Assembly: GCF_027271155.1 (NCBI RefSeq)
Contig: NZ_CP114542.1
Location: 1,116,001-1,180,000 of the forward strand
Reading direction: 5' to 3'
Source of the DNA: Brevundimonas subvibrioides
GTDB lineage: Bacteria > Pseudomonadota > Alphaproteobacteria > Caulobacterales > Caulobacteraceae
Length of the DNA: 64,000 nt
Made by a program: the position numbers and the translations under genes. A model generated the notes under the pieces. It was not told the DNA's origin. It made no database searches and was given only the letters and a program-made list of their open reading frames with translations. This document shows positions 10,147-18,434 of this stretch, one piece after another (the stretch's first letter is position 1; each line of letters opens with the position of its first letter).

Positions 10147-10297
10147 CCATCTCCCTCCCCCTGCAGGGGAGGGCAGATCGCGAAGCGATCGGGTGGGGGC
10201 CGCAAGGCGAGACCGCCCAGACCGGAGTCCAGATGGCCTTGTCCTCCCCACCCGGTTTTCGCTTCGCTTCGACCACCCTCCCCCGAGGGGGAGGGAG
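10147..10297. repeat. G/C-rich palindromic repeat, copy 1
   Basis: Starts with a CTCCCTCCCC run facing GGGGAGGG, has inner stems including GCGAAGC and CGCTTCGCTTCG, and ends with CCCTCCCCC facing GGGGGAGGGA. Its terminal purine stretch lies four bases before the ATG of the xylanase gene and acts as its ribosome-binding site. Close relatives are at 42782, 46604 and 49855, a related subtype is at 29736 and 49070, and a shorter in-coding copy is at 43191. Confidence 0.75.
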
Positions 10298-10301
10298 AAG
10301 G

Positions 10302-11354
10302 ATGATCGATCGCCGCTCCGTCCTACTCTCGTCCCTGGCCCTGGCCGCCTGCGGAAATACCGAGGCCGCGCCGGTGGCTGATGCCACGCCCCTGAAATCC
10401 ATCGCGCCCTTCCCGATCGGCGTGGCCGCCATGAGCGGGCATTTCGACGAACCGGCCTGGGTGAACCTGGCCCTGACGCACGTCTCCCAGCTGACGCCGG
10501 AGTGGGAGATGAAGATGGAGTACATCCTGTCGGAGACCGGCGACTATCGCTGGGAGGCCCCCGACCGGATCGCCGACTTCTGCACGGCGCATGAGCTAAG
10601 GCTCTATTGCACCACCCTGATCTGGTATTCGCAGGACAGCGCCTTCTTCCGCTCGCTGGACCCCCCGCGGTTCCGGCGGGAGTACGACCGCTACATCGCC
10701 GAGGTCGCCGGGCGATACCGCGGCCGCGCCACTGGCTGGGACGTCGTCAACGAGGCGGTGGCCGAGGACGGGGACGGACTGCGGTCCTGCCTGTGGTCGG
10801 ACGTGCTGGGGCAGGAGGGCTATATCGTCCGCGCCTTCGAGCAGGCGAAGCTGGCCGATCCGGATGCGGTGCTGTTCCTGAACGACTATAATCTGGAGAA
10901 CAATCCTGTGAAGGGCGCGACCTTCCTGCGGCTGGTCGAGCGGCTACTGAAGGCGGGGGTCCCCGTCGGCGGCATCGGCACCCAGTCGCACCTGGATATC
11001 GAGATCCCCGCCGGCCGGACGCGCGCCTTCTTCCACGAGGCCGCCCAGTTCGGCCTGCCGATCCATGTGTCGGAGCTGGACGCCAGTCTGCGATCTGACA
11101 GTCGTATCGATACCCGCTCGCCGCGCCAGAAGATCGACCAGCAGACCGCGCGCGTCGCCGAACTGACCGAGGCCTTCGTGGCCCTGCCGGCGGCCCAGCG
11201 GTTCGCCTTCACCGTCTGGGGTCTGCGCGACACCGACAGCTGGCTGAGAGGCGGCACCCGCGACGACGGCAAGGACAGCCCCCTGCTGTTCGACGCGGCG
11301 GGAAGACCGAACCCGATGTATCGGGCCGTGATGGCGGGTCTTCGGGGCGACTAG
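10302..11354 (+). CDS. GH10 endo-1,4-beta-xylanase lipoprotein
   Basis: A 350-residue glycoside hydrolase family 10 enzyme expected to cut beta-1,4-xylan chains. The N-terminus has RR at 4-5 and a lipobox ending at Cys17 (LALAAC), so it is probably an exported lipoprotein. The acid/base glutamate is E151 in WDVVNEAV and the nucleophile is E258 in HVSELDAS; the LTPEWEMKME segment near 64-73 is the usual GH10 substrate-cleft strand. Length equals a bare catalytic domain with no carbohydrate-binding module. The start at 10302 is set by GGAGGGAGAAGG, which belongs to the preceding palindromic repeat; the frame stays open upstream through the repeat but that part is repeat-derived. A TonB receptor follows on the same strand. 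Confidence 0.9.
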   Translation: MIDRRSVLLSSLALAACGNTEAAPVADATPLKSIAPFPIGVAAMSGHFDEPAWVNLALTHVSQLTPEWEMKMEYILSETGDYRWEAPDRIADFCTAHELRLYCTTLIWYSQDSAFFRSLDPPRFRREYDRYIAEVAGRYRGRATGWDVVNEAVAEDGDGLRSCLWSDVLGQEGYIVRAFEQAKLADPDAVLFLNDYNLENNPVKGATFLRLVERLLKAGVPVGGIGTQSHLDIEIPAGRTRAFFHEAAQFGLPIHVSELDASLRSDSRIDTRSPRQKIDQQTARVAELTEAFVALPAAQRFAFTVWGLRDTDSWLRGGTRDDGKDSPLLFDAAGRPNPMYRAVMAGLRGD

Positions 11355-11494
11355 CCGACCCCGGACGACAGGGTTCCGTACACGCACGATCGGCATTCGA
11401 ACCGTCGCCATATTCAGATAACGGCGTCGTAATCCCGGCTTATGCCTCCGCTGCGCTGCCCGCATGGGGCACGGCGGCGCGGGGATTCATCATC

Positions 11495-14131
11495 ATGCTG
11501 AAGACGACCTTGCTCGGGACGGCCGCAACCGTCTGTTTCGTGACACTCGGCGCGAGCGCTGCGTTCGCCCAGACCACCGCCGCGCCGGTTCAGACGGCCG
11601 GGGACACCGTCGACGAGATCATCGTCACCGGCTACGCCCGCAGCCTGCAGCGCGCGTCGACCCTGAAGCGCGAGGCTGACCACAGCCTGGACGCGGTGAC
11701 CGCCGAGGACATCGGCAAGTTTCCCAGCCTGAACGCCGCCGAGGCGCTGCAGACGGTTCCGGGCGTGACGCTGGACCGCCAGCGCGGGCAAGGCCTGTTC
11801 ATCAGCGTGCGTGGCCTTGGGCCCCAGTTCCAGAACGTCGAACTGAACGGCCGTTCGGTCGCCATCAACGAGCTGATCGAGAACGGCGGGGCGCAGGGTC
11901 GCAACTTCCGCTTCGAGGTCCTGCCGTCCGAACTGGTGTCGTCGATCGAGGTGGTGAAGGCCCCGACCGCGGACATGAACGACGGGGCCCTGGGCGGCAA
12001 TATCGACGTCCACACCTTCCGCCCTCTGGACCTGGGATCCCGTGCGGCCCTGTCGCTGCGGGCGTCCTACAACGATCTGGCCGAAAAGACCGATCCGTCG
12101 GTGTCGGGGCTTTACAGCTGGAACAACCAGGATGGCACCCTGGGCGTGCTGGTCTCCGGTCTGTATGACGAGCGGACCGTCCGCAACGACCGCTTCTTCA
12201 ACTTCGGCTGGGTGCTGGACCGGTTCGTGCCGGCAGCGAACGGTGGCCTGCCCGCAGGCCTCTATGCTCCGACGAGAACCCGCCCGACCATCGAGCTTGA
12301 AGATCGCGAACGCGTCTCGGGCTCGCTGGCCCTGCAATGGCGTCCCAATGACGACTTCCAGACCGATTTCGACTTCCTGATCACCCGTCTGGACGTCGAT
12401 TACGACGAGTTCGGCCTGGACATCTATCCGGACGACCGCACCTTCCGCCAGCCGGTGTTCCGGGCGGGCACCCAGCGCGTGGTCGGTGACACCATCGTGT
12501 CGGGCACCATCGACAACGTCCGCTGGATGGCCTCGCGCGAGACCAGCCTGAACCGCCACGACCTGCAGGTCTGGGGCCTGAAACAGACCTGGACGCCGGG
12601 CGAATGGACCGTCACCGGCGACCTGACCTACTCCTATGCCCGCAGCTATCACCCCGCGGGCCTGGCCACGACGCGCAACCGGATTTCCTATTTCGCGCCG
12701 CTGACGTTCGACTTTTCGCGCGGCTACAGGGAGGTCGCCCTCCTGTCCGGGCCGGTCGATTACAACAATCCGGCCAATTACTCAGGCGACGCCTTCGACT
12801 ATACCCGCAAGGATTCGCGCGACACCGACCAGGCCGCGAAGCTGGACGCCCATCGTGAGTTCGACGGCTTTCTGACCCGTATCGCCTTCGGGGCCCAGTA
12901 TCGCGAGCGTGAGCGCAACTACATCCGCCGCGACATCGTCCTGAACACCCTGCTGGGCGTGCCGGTCTCGACCTTGGGGTCCAACTTCGTCACGACGCTG
13001 CCGATCACGAACTTCCTGTCGGATTTCGGCGGCAATACCCCGCGCGTCTGGGTGGCCCCGTCGCGCACGGCCTTCTTCGACCTTCTCTATACCGATGCGG
13101 TGCGCAACCAGGCCCCATCCACGGCCGACCTGCGCAGTTCGTTCGTGGTGAGCGAGACCGTCAGCGCCGCCTATGTTCGGGGCGACTTCGCCTTCGACGT
13201 CGGGTCTATCCCGGTGACCGGCAATGTCGGCGTCCGCTACAGCCAGACGGAACAAACGGCCAGCGGTACGCTGGTCAACGGCACGACACCCACGCCGGTC
13301 AGCTATCCCAAGACCTATGACGACTGGCTCCCCAGCCTGAACCTGCGGGCCGAGCTGACCGATACCCTGATCGCCCGTGCCTCCGCCTCGCGGGTGCTGA
13401 CCCGGCCGAACCTGGTCGACATCGCCCCGCGCATCACCGTCTCGCGCGACAGCCCGACGGCGTCCGGCGGCAACCCGGATCTCGAGCCCTTTCTGGCGAC
13501 CCAGGCCGACATCTCGCTGGAATGGTATTTCGCCCCGACCGGCTCGCTGACCGGCGCGGTGTTCTACAAGAAGCTGGACGACTACATCACCGCCGCCAAC
13601 ACCACGATCCAGGTTCCGGGACGCGGCGACATCCTGCTGTCGACCCAGGCCAATGGCGGCGAGGCCAAGCTGACGGGGTTCGAGGCCGCCTACAATCAGG
13701 TGTTCGACTTCCTGCCCGCGCCCTTCGACGGGCTGGGCCTGCAGGCTTCGTTCACGCTGGTGGATGTGAAATCCCAGTTCACCTCGGGCTCGCGGGTCAT
13801 CACCGACGCCCTGGTTGGTCTGTCCAAGACCAGCTACAATCTGGTGGCCTTCTACGAGCGTGACCGGTTGCAGGCCCGGATCGGCTATTTCTGGCGCGAA
13901 AAGTTCCTGTCCGGCACCGGCAGCACCACCCAGGCCCAGACCTTCGTCGACGATTTCGGCTCGCTGGACGGCTCGATCTCGTTCGACGTGACCGACACCT
14001 ATGCGGTGACGCTGGAGGCGACCAACCTGACCAACGCCTACAAATACACCTATGCCGGCTCGACCGACCGCCCTGCCGAAATCAATGACTACGGCCGGAC
14101 GGTCACCTTGAGCCTTCGCGCCCGTTTCTGA
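11495..14131 (+). CDS. TonB-dependent outer-membrane receptor
   Basis: An 878-residue outer-membrane receptor driven by TonB/ExbBD. The signal peptide ends at AFA (about residue 25), followed by a TonB-box-like VDEIIVTGYARSL, a plug domain (about 45-165, with ALQTVPGVTLDRQRGQG and VRGLGPQFQNVELNG) and a 22-strand-type barrel ending in TVTLSLRARF with the terminal aromatic residue. It resembles the oligosaccharide-type TonB receptors (TIGR01782-like) abundant in Caulobacterales. Next to a xylanase, xylo-oligosaccharides are a reasonable guess, but the downstream gene is a phosphoinositide-PLC-like protein, so inositol phosphates or another ligand cannot be excluded. Confidence 0.9.
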   Translation: MLKTTLLGTAATVCFVTLGASAAFAQTTAAPVQTAGDTVDEIIVTGYARSLQRASTLKREADHSLDAVTAEDIGKFPSLNAAEALQTVPGVTLDRQRGQGLFISVRGLGPQFQNVELNGRSVAINELIENGGAQGRNFRFEVLPSELVSSIEVVKAPTADMNDGALGGNIDVHTFRPLDLGSRAALSLRASYNDLAEKTDPSVSGLYSWNNQDGTLGVLVSGLYDERTVRNDRFFNFGWVLDRFVPAANGGLPAGLYAPTRTRPTIELEDRERVSGSLALQWRPNDDFQTDFDFLITRLDVDYDEFGLDIYPDDRTFRQPVFRAGTQRVVGDTIVSGTIDNVRWMASRETSLNRHDLQVWGLKQTWTPGEWTVTGDLTYSYARSYHPAGLATTRNRISYFAPLTFDFSRGYREVALLSGPVDYNNPANYSGDAFDYTRKDSRDTDQAAKLDAHREFDGFLTRIAFGAQYRERERNYIRRDIVLNTLLGVPVSTLGSNFVTTLPITNFLSDFGGNTPRVWVAPSRTAFFDLLYTDAVRNQAPSTADLRSSFVVSETVSAAYVRGDFAFDVGSIPVTGNVGVRYSQTEQTASGTLVNGTTPTPVSYPKTYDDWLPSLNLRAELTDTLIARASASRVLTRPNLVDIAPRITVSRDSPTASGGNPDLEPFLATQADISLEWYFAPTGSLTGAVFYKKLDDYITAANTTIQVPGRGDILLSTQANGGEAKLTGFEAAYNQVFDFLPAPFDGLGLQASFTLVDVKSQFTSGSRVITDALVGLSKTSYNLVAFYERDRLQARIGYFWREKFLSGTGSTTQAQTFVDDFGSLDGSISFDVTDTYAVTLEATNLTNAYKYTYAGSTDRPAEINDYGRTVTLSLRARF

Positions 14132-14160
14132 TCCAGCTCCAGATCCGGAGGCCCGCCGCC

Positions 14161-15207
14161 ATGATCGATTTCCGCAAACCGTTCATGGCGGCGTTCGCCC
14201 TGCTGACGCTGGCCCAGCCTGCGTCGGCGCAGGATCTGAAGATCAACCAGATTCAGATCCTGGGCAGCCACAACTCCTATCGACCCTATCCGGATGCCCC
14301 GGTGATCGAGGCGATCCGTGCGGCGGTACCGACCCAGTTTCCGGGCCTTGAGTACGGCCATCCGCCGCTGGAAGACCAGCTGGCCCTAGGTATCCGCCAG
14401 TTCGAATTCGATCCGGTCTCGGACCGCCACGGCGGCCTGTTCGCCGGTCCCTATGCCGACGACCCGCGGGCCCTTGCCATCATGTCCGCACCGGGGGCCA
14501 AGGTGCTGCACATTCCGCCGTTCGACTATCAGACCCACTGCCTGACCCTGGAGCTGTGCCTGGCGACCGTCGCAGACTGGTCGAGGGCCCATCCGGAGCA
14601 CGCGCTGATCGTCATCCTGGTCAACAATCGCGACGCACCCGAACCCTATGACGCTGCGGGGCTGGACGCGATCGACGCCACCATTCGCGCTGTCTTCGGC
14701 GACCGGGTCATCACGCCGGACAGCGTGCGGGGCGATTACGCCACCCTGCGCGACGCCGCCCTGGCCCGGGCCTGGCCGACCGTGGACGCGGCCCGGGGCA
14801 AGGTGCTGCTGGTGCACGACACCAGCCCGCGCCTGAACGCCCTGTATGCCGAGGGCCATCCGGCCCTTCGCGGACGGATGATGTTCGGCTTCTATCCGGA
14901 GGACGCGGCCGAGGCGGCGGTGTTCAACATTCAGGACCCGGTGGTCGAGAGCGATACCATCCGGCGTCTGGTCGGACTTGGGTTTCTGGTCCGCAGCCGG
15001 GCCGACGCCAACACCGCCGAGGCGCGCATCGGCGACCTCAGCCGACTGGAGGCGGCCGTGCAGGCCGGGGCCCAGATCATCAGCACCGACTACTATCCGG
15101 GCGCGCCCGATCCGCTGGGCCTGAATTTCGTGGTCCGGCTGGCCGACGGCTTCTACCAGCCCAACCCTCGCGCGGCGGAGGCCGGGGCCGACCCTGTCGG
15201 CCGCTAG
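14161..15207 (+). CDS. exported Ca2+-dependent phosphoinositide-PLC-like hydrolase
   Basis: A 348-residue protein with a signal peptide (cleavage near ASA-QD, residue 23) and the TIM-barrel phosphodiesterase pattern of the Ca2+-dependent phosphoinositide-specific PLC family: GSHNSYRPYP with His37/Asn38, LALGIRQFEFDP, VILVNNRD and ISTDYYPGAPD near the C-terminus. The family is expected to hydrolyse a glycerophosphodiester or phosphoinositide bond. It begins 29 bases after the TonB receptor stop with GGAGG upstream, so the two are probably co-transcribed; a shared role in scavenging phosphate or inositol is possible. The substrate is inferred only from the fold. Confidence 0.8.
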   Translation: MIDFRKPFMAAFALLTLAQPASAQDLKINQIQILGSHNSYRPYPDAPVIEAIRAAVPTQFPGLEYGHPPLEDQLALGIRQFEFDPVSDRHGGLFAGPYADDPRALAIMSAPGAKVLHIPPFDYQTHCLTLELCLATVADWSRAHPEHALIVILVNNRDAPEPYDAAGLDAIDATIRAVFGDRVITPDSVRGDYATLRDAALARAWPTVDAARGKVLLVHDTSPRLNALYAEGHPALRGRMMFGFYPEDAAEAAVFNIQDPVVESDTIRRLVGLGFLVRSRADANTAEARIGDLSRLEAAVQAGAQIISTDYYPGAPDPLGLNFVVRLADGFYQPNPRAAEAGADPVGR

Positions 15208-15214
15208 ACCCCTG

Positions 15215-15236
15215 CCCCTCCGGGAATGCGGAGGGG
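15215..15236. terminator. hairpin between convergent PLC and permease genes
   Basis: A perfect 8-bp stem (CCCCTCCG, loop GGAATG, CGGAGGGG) lies between two convergent genes. It is a plausible bidirectional terminator, though no T-run follows on either strand. Confidence 0.55.
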
Positions 15237-15247
15237 CGATTGTCCAG

Positions 15248-16240
15248 TCACGACCACAGCCAGACGGCGGCGGCGGCGTAGAGGGCGATGCCGAGGGTCA
15301 GGTTGAAGGGGAAGGTGACGGCCAGGGACGCGGTGACGAAGACGCCCGGGTCGGCCTTGGGGGCCGCGACTCGCATGGCGGCGGGGACGGCGATGTAGGA
15401 GGCGGATCCCGCCAGGATGGCCAGCAGAGCACCGTCGGCCACGCCCAGCCCCGCCAGTCTGGCCAGGCCCAGGGCCAAGGCCGCTGACAGCAGGGGAAAG
15501 CCGATGGCGAAGCCGATGACGGTGCCCGGCAGCCGCCGCCCGCCGGAGATCAGGCTGCGTGCCGCGCTGAGGCCGAGGTCCAGCAGGAAGAAGCAGAGAG
15601 CCCCCTGGAACAGCGGGTTCACGAACAGGTCGAGCTTCTTCATGCCCGCCTCGCCCGAGATCAGGCCGACCAGGAAGCTTCCCAGCAGCATGACGGTGGC
15701 GGCCCCGACGAGGACCTCCCTCAGCATCGTGCCACGATCGGTCGGGCGGTCGCTGCCGGATCCCTGCATCAGCATCAGGGCCGTCAGGATGGCCGGGGTC
15801 TCCATCAGGGCGAGGACGGCCGCCATATAGCCCCCAGGGGCCAGACCGAGCGACGTCAGGTGCTGCTGGCCCGCCGCGAAGGTCACGACCGAGACCGAAC
15901 CATAGGTCGCCGCGAGAGCGCACAGGGTCGGCCGGGTCAGCCGGGTCGTCTTCCGCATCCGCGTCAGCAGAAACAGGATGACAAAGGCCGCCACCGGCAT
16001 CAGGGCGCTGAGCGCCAGACCCATCGATCCGGCCAGCAGGAAGTCGCCGTCAAACCCCGCCGCGCGCGCTTCCACCCCGCCGCGAAAGCCGATGCACAGC
16101 ATCAGATACAGTGACAGGCCCTTGGTCACCGGCTCGGGAATGGCGAGGTCGGACCGGGCGAACGCCGCCGCGGCCCCCACGAAGAAGAAGAGGATGGCCG
16201 GAGAGGTCAGCAGTTCGAGACTGGCAGCGAGGTCGGGCAT
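15248..16240 (-). CDS. SbtA-like sodium-dependent bicarbonate transporter family permease
   Basis: A 330-residue polytopic inner-membrane protein with about ten hydrophobic segments. The landmarks fit the SbtA/DUF897 family: ILFFFVGAAAAFARSDLAIPEPVTK at the N-terminus, GFRGGVE, LCALAATYGSVSVVTFAA, and LAILAGSASYIAVPAAMR near the C-terminus. Cyanobacterial SbtA imports bicarbonate with sodium; in heterotrophs the substrate is usually unproven. The start at 16240 (MPDLAASL) was preferred over a longer frame because the extension is hydrophilic. It is divergent from a LysR regulator across 94 bp, which suggests direct control by that regulator. Confidence 0.85.
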   Translation of the reverse strand: MPDLAASLELLTSPAILFFFVGAAAAFARSDLAIPEPVTKGLSLYLMLCIGFRGGVEARAAGFDGDFLLAGSMGLALSALMPVAAFVILFLLTRMRKTTRLTRPTLCALAATYGSVSVVTFAAGQQHLTSLGLAPGGYMAAVLALMETPAILTALMLMQGSGSDRPTDRGTMLREVLVGAATVMLLGSFLVGLISGEAGMKKLDLFVNPLFQGALCFFLLDLGLSAARSLISGGRRLPGTVIGFAIGFPLLSAALALGLARLAGLGVADGALLAILAGSASYIAVPAAMRVAAPKADPGVFVTASLAVTFPFNLTLGIALYAAAAVWLWS

Positions 16241-16334
16241 GGATCGGTCCGTTTTGAAGGCGCGCCCGTTTGGCGTCTCCGGCGCAGGCATTCCAGTTTA
16301 TTGACGTGATACGACCTATAACGGATGGTGATAC

Positions 16335-17210
16335 ATGGCCCTCCGTATCGCGAACCTGGACATCGACCTGCTGAGGGCCTTCGTGACCGTGGTGGAGGCC
16401 CGCAGCTTCACGCGGGGCGCCCAGCAGCTGGGCCGGACGCAGCCTGCCGTGAGTTTGCAGATCCAGCGGCTGGAGGCGCAGCTGGGCGTGCCGCTGATCG
16501 ATCGCGGGGGGCGGTCGGTGGGACTGACGACCGAGGGGGCGGCCCTGCTGCCGCAGGCCCGGCGCATGCTGCGCCTGAACGACGAGATCGTGGCGACCCT
16601 GGGCGAGGGCGATCTGGAGGGGGAGGTACGGCTCGGTGCGCCCGAGGACATCGCCACCCACCATCTGCCCGGAATCCTGGGCGCATTCGCCCGCAACCAT
16701 CCGCGCATCCGTCTGTCCGTGACGTGCGACTACACCGCCAATCTGCTGGACCAGATGTCGCGCGGCCTGCTGGACATGGCGCTGATCAAGCGCGAGCCGG
16801 TCGGGCCGGACCTGGGCGTGCGGGTATGGAGGGAGCCTCTGGTCTGGGTCGCGCTGGACCCCTCGCTCGCGACTGCCGATCCCCTGCCGCTGATCGTGGC
16901 CCCGGCACCGGACATCTATCGCAAGCGGGCGCTGGCGGCCCTCCAGACGGCCGACATCCCGTTTCGCGCCTCTTTCACCTCGCCCAGTCTGGCCGGGCAG
17001 CTGGCGGCCCTGCGGGCCGGGCTGGGGGTTGGCGTCCTGCCCGCCGCGATGACGCCGCGGGACCTGAGCGTGCTGGGCGCGCCCCTGCCGATGCTGAGCG
17101 ACAGCGAGATCGCCCTGGTGTCGGCCCGCGGTCCCGACGGTCCCGCCGGCCTTCTGGCGCAGGAGGTGCTGCGTGCGCTGGAGCGGGGGCCGGCGACCGC
17201 CATCCGATGA
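16335..17210 (+). CDS. LysR-family transcriptional regulator
   Basis: A 291-residue LysR regulator. The N-terminal winged helix (about 8-65) contains LDIDLLRAFVTVVEARSFTRGAQQLGRTQPAVSLQIQRLE with the usual helix-turn-helix spacing, followed by a linker helix and a periplasmic-binding-type effector domain (about 93-285). It is transcribed divergently from the SbtA-like permease. The intergenic region contains TGATACGACC and GGTGATAC, two copies of a GTGATAC-like word that could form part of a LysR site. The likely arrangement is autoregulation plus control of the permease; the co-inducer is unknown. Confidence 0.85.
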   Translation: MALRIANLDIDLLRAFVTVVEARSFTRGAQQLGRTQPAVSLQIQRLEAQLGVPLIDRGGRSVGLTTEGAALLPQARRMLRLNDEIVATLGEGDLEGEVRLGAPEDIATHHLPGILGAFARNHPRIRLSVTCDYTANLLDQMSRGLLDMALIKREPVGPDLGVRVWREPLVWVALDPSLATADPLPLIVAPAPDIYRKRALAALQTADIPFRASFTSPSLAGQLAALRAGLGVGVLPAAMTPRDLSVLGAPLPMLSDSEIALVSARGPDGPAGLLAQEVLRALERGPATAIR

Positions 17211-17330
17211 CCGCATCGACCCGGCCCGGGGCGACCACCGCGTTCGCGTTTCTGCACCCGTCGTCCGGTTCATGACGTTTTTCAACGGCCTCGCTTGAAG
17301 GTTGCACGTCATCATCGCATCTGAAGCGCG

Positions 17331-17513
17331 ATGATCGATACGGACCTGAAGAATGCGATCCTGGCCGCCGAGGCCGAGTTCGAGCGCAGGGAGAACCTGG
17401 CCCGGGCCCTGGCGGAGGCGGGGGTCACCCTGGTCGGAAAGATCACCAGCGCCCCGCCCCCAAAGACCGGACCTGTCGAGCCCGCCGACGGTGGCTCCAG
17501 CGACAAGGACTGA
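17331..17513 (+). CDS. small hypothetical protein
   Basis: A 60-residue frame: an amphipathic helix (IDTDLKNAILAAEAEFERRENLARAL) followed by a proline- and acid-rich tail. The codon third positions are GC-rich as in real genes here, but there is no clear ribosome-binding site and no recognised family. The frame lies between the LysR gene and an unknown gene at 17648. Confidence 0.4.
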   Translation: MIDTDLKNAILAAEAEFERRENLARALAEAGVTLVGKITSAPPPKTGPVEPADGGSSDKD

Positions 17514-17647
17514 CCCGGCTCTGGCCTGCCAGCCGGGCCCGGACGAAAGGGCGCCCCCATTTTCGGCACCAACGCGGTTGTGACACCGGTGGCATGCGAT
17601 ATTCACAAGTTTAAGGATTTATTGACTATTCCGTCGGGGGGCGGACG

Positions 17648-18001
17648 ATGAGCAACGTTATCAGCTACACCGCCTACAAGACGGCCAAGGGCGCGATCGA
17701 TCCGCTGGTCGCCGACATCATCGATGCGCTCAGGGCGAACAGCGGGTCCGCGCACCGACAGGATGTCGCGAACTGGGTCGTCGGCCGAAGGACCGGCAAG
17801 CCACTGAAGGCGACTGCCGACGAGCAGGAGGCGATCTATGCCGCCTTCGACTCCTATCTGGACGCCGCCGCGCGGCGCCGTCCCCCGCCGCTTCTCTGCA
17901 AGCCGCTCGGCCCGGACAGTTATCGATGGGCCCTGACCAGCGCGGCGCTCGACCTGTTCGAGAAAAGACGGTCCGCTCCCGCGATCAAGCGCGCCCGCTG
18001 A
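17648..18001 (+). CDS. hypothetical protein, possible DNA-binding fold
   Basis: A 117-residue protein with a helical N-terminal half (IDPLVADIIDALRANSGSAHRQDVANWVVGRR) that resembles a small winged-helix or repressor-type domain, and a basic C-terminus (KRRSAPAIKRAR). Codon use is typical of the window. It starts after a relatively AT-rich stretch (TTTAAGGATTTATTGACTATT near 17610) that probably holds its promoter. It may be co-transcribed with the small frames at 18002 and 18213. No function is assigned. Confidence 0.6.
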   Translation: MSNVISYTAYKTAKGAIDPLVADIIDALRANSGSAHRQDVANWVVGRRTGKPLKATADEQEAIYAAFDSYLDAAARRRPPPLLCKPLGPDSYRWALTSAALDLFEKRRSAPAIKRAR

Positions 18002-18187
18002 ATGGCCTGGCGACACTATACGCGGACGGAACCCGAAGATCATCCGCTGAGCCCGCAGTCGCGGGCGAGGGCGTCCCGGGGGATCGTTTCCGAGGTTGTC
18101 CGGCCGGATGGACGCCGGGGATCCGGTACCCGCCCGTTGTTTCGCGCCTTTATGGACTGGTTCCGGAAGACCCGATTCCGTCTTTGA
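18002..18187 (+). CDS. small basic hypothetical protein
   Basis: A 61-residue, Arg-rich frame whose ATG directly abuts the stop codon of the previous gene (TGA-ATG), which favours coupled translation. The C-terminus reads LFRAFMDWFRKTRFRL, an amphipathic basic helix. No family is recognised. It is accepted mainly because of the tight junction. Confidence 0.4.
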   Translation: MAWRHYTRTEPEDHPLSPQSRARASRGIVSEVVRPDGRRGSGTRPLFRAFMDWFRKTRFRL

Positions 18188-18212
18188 GGGCATGCATGAC
18201 AGAGAGCAGGAC

Positions 18213-18323
18213 ATGATCGGATATGGAATGGACTTCGCCCACAGGCACAGGCGCGCGCTCGCGGCCTGGGCGATGACGGCCCTTGCCGGTGCTTTAACCT
18301 TTGCACTGATCGGACATCTGTAG
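18213..18323 (+). CDS. very small single-pass membrane protein
   Basis: A 36-residue frame: a short basic segment (HRHRR) followed by one hydrophobic helix (ALAAWAMTALAGALTFALIG). AGCAGG lies five to ten bases before the ATG. Small membrane proteins of this shape are common but hard to prove. A start 21 bases upstream at 18192 is also in frame. Confidence 0.35.
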   Translation: MIGYGMDFAHRHRRALAAWAMTALAGALTFALIGHL

Positions 18324-18434
18324 GTTGGCAAAGGCCTCGTCGACGCGTTGCGGCAAACCGGAATTCAAGGATCAACCTGAAGCCGGCGCGCCCATCGGCG
18401 TGCCGCAGACACAGAATTCTGCCGGTCGTACCTG

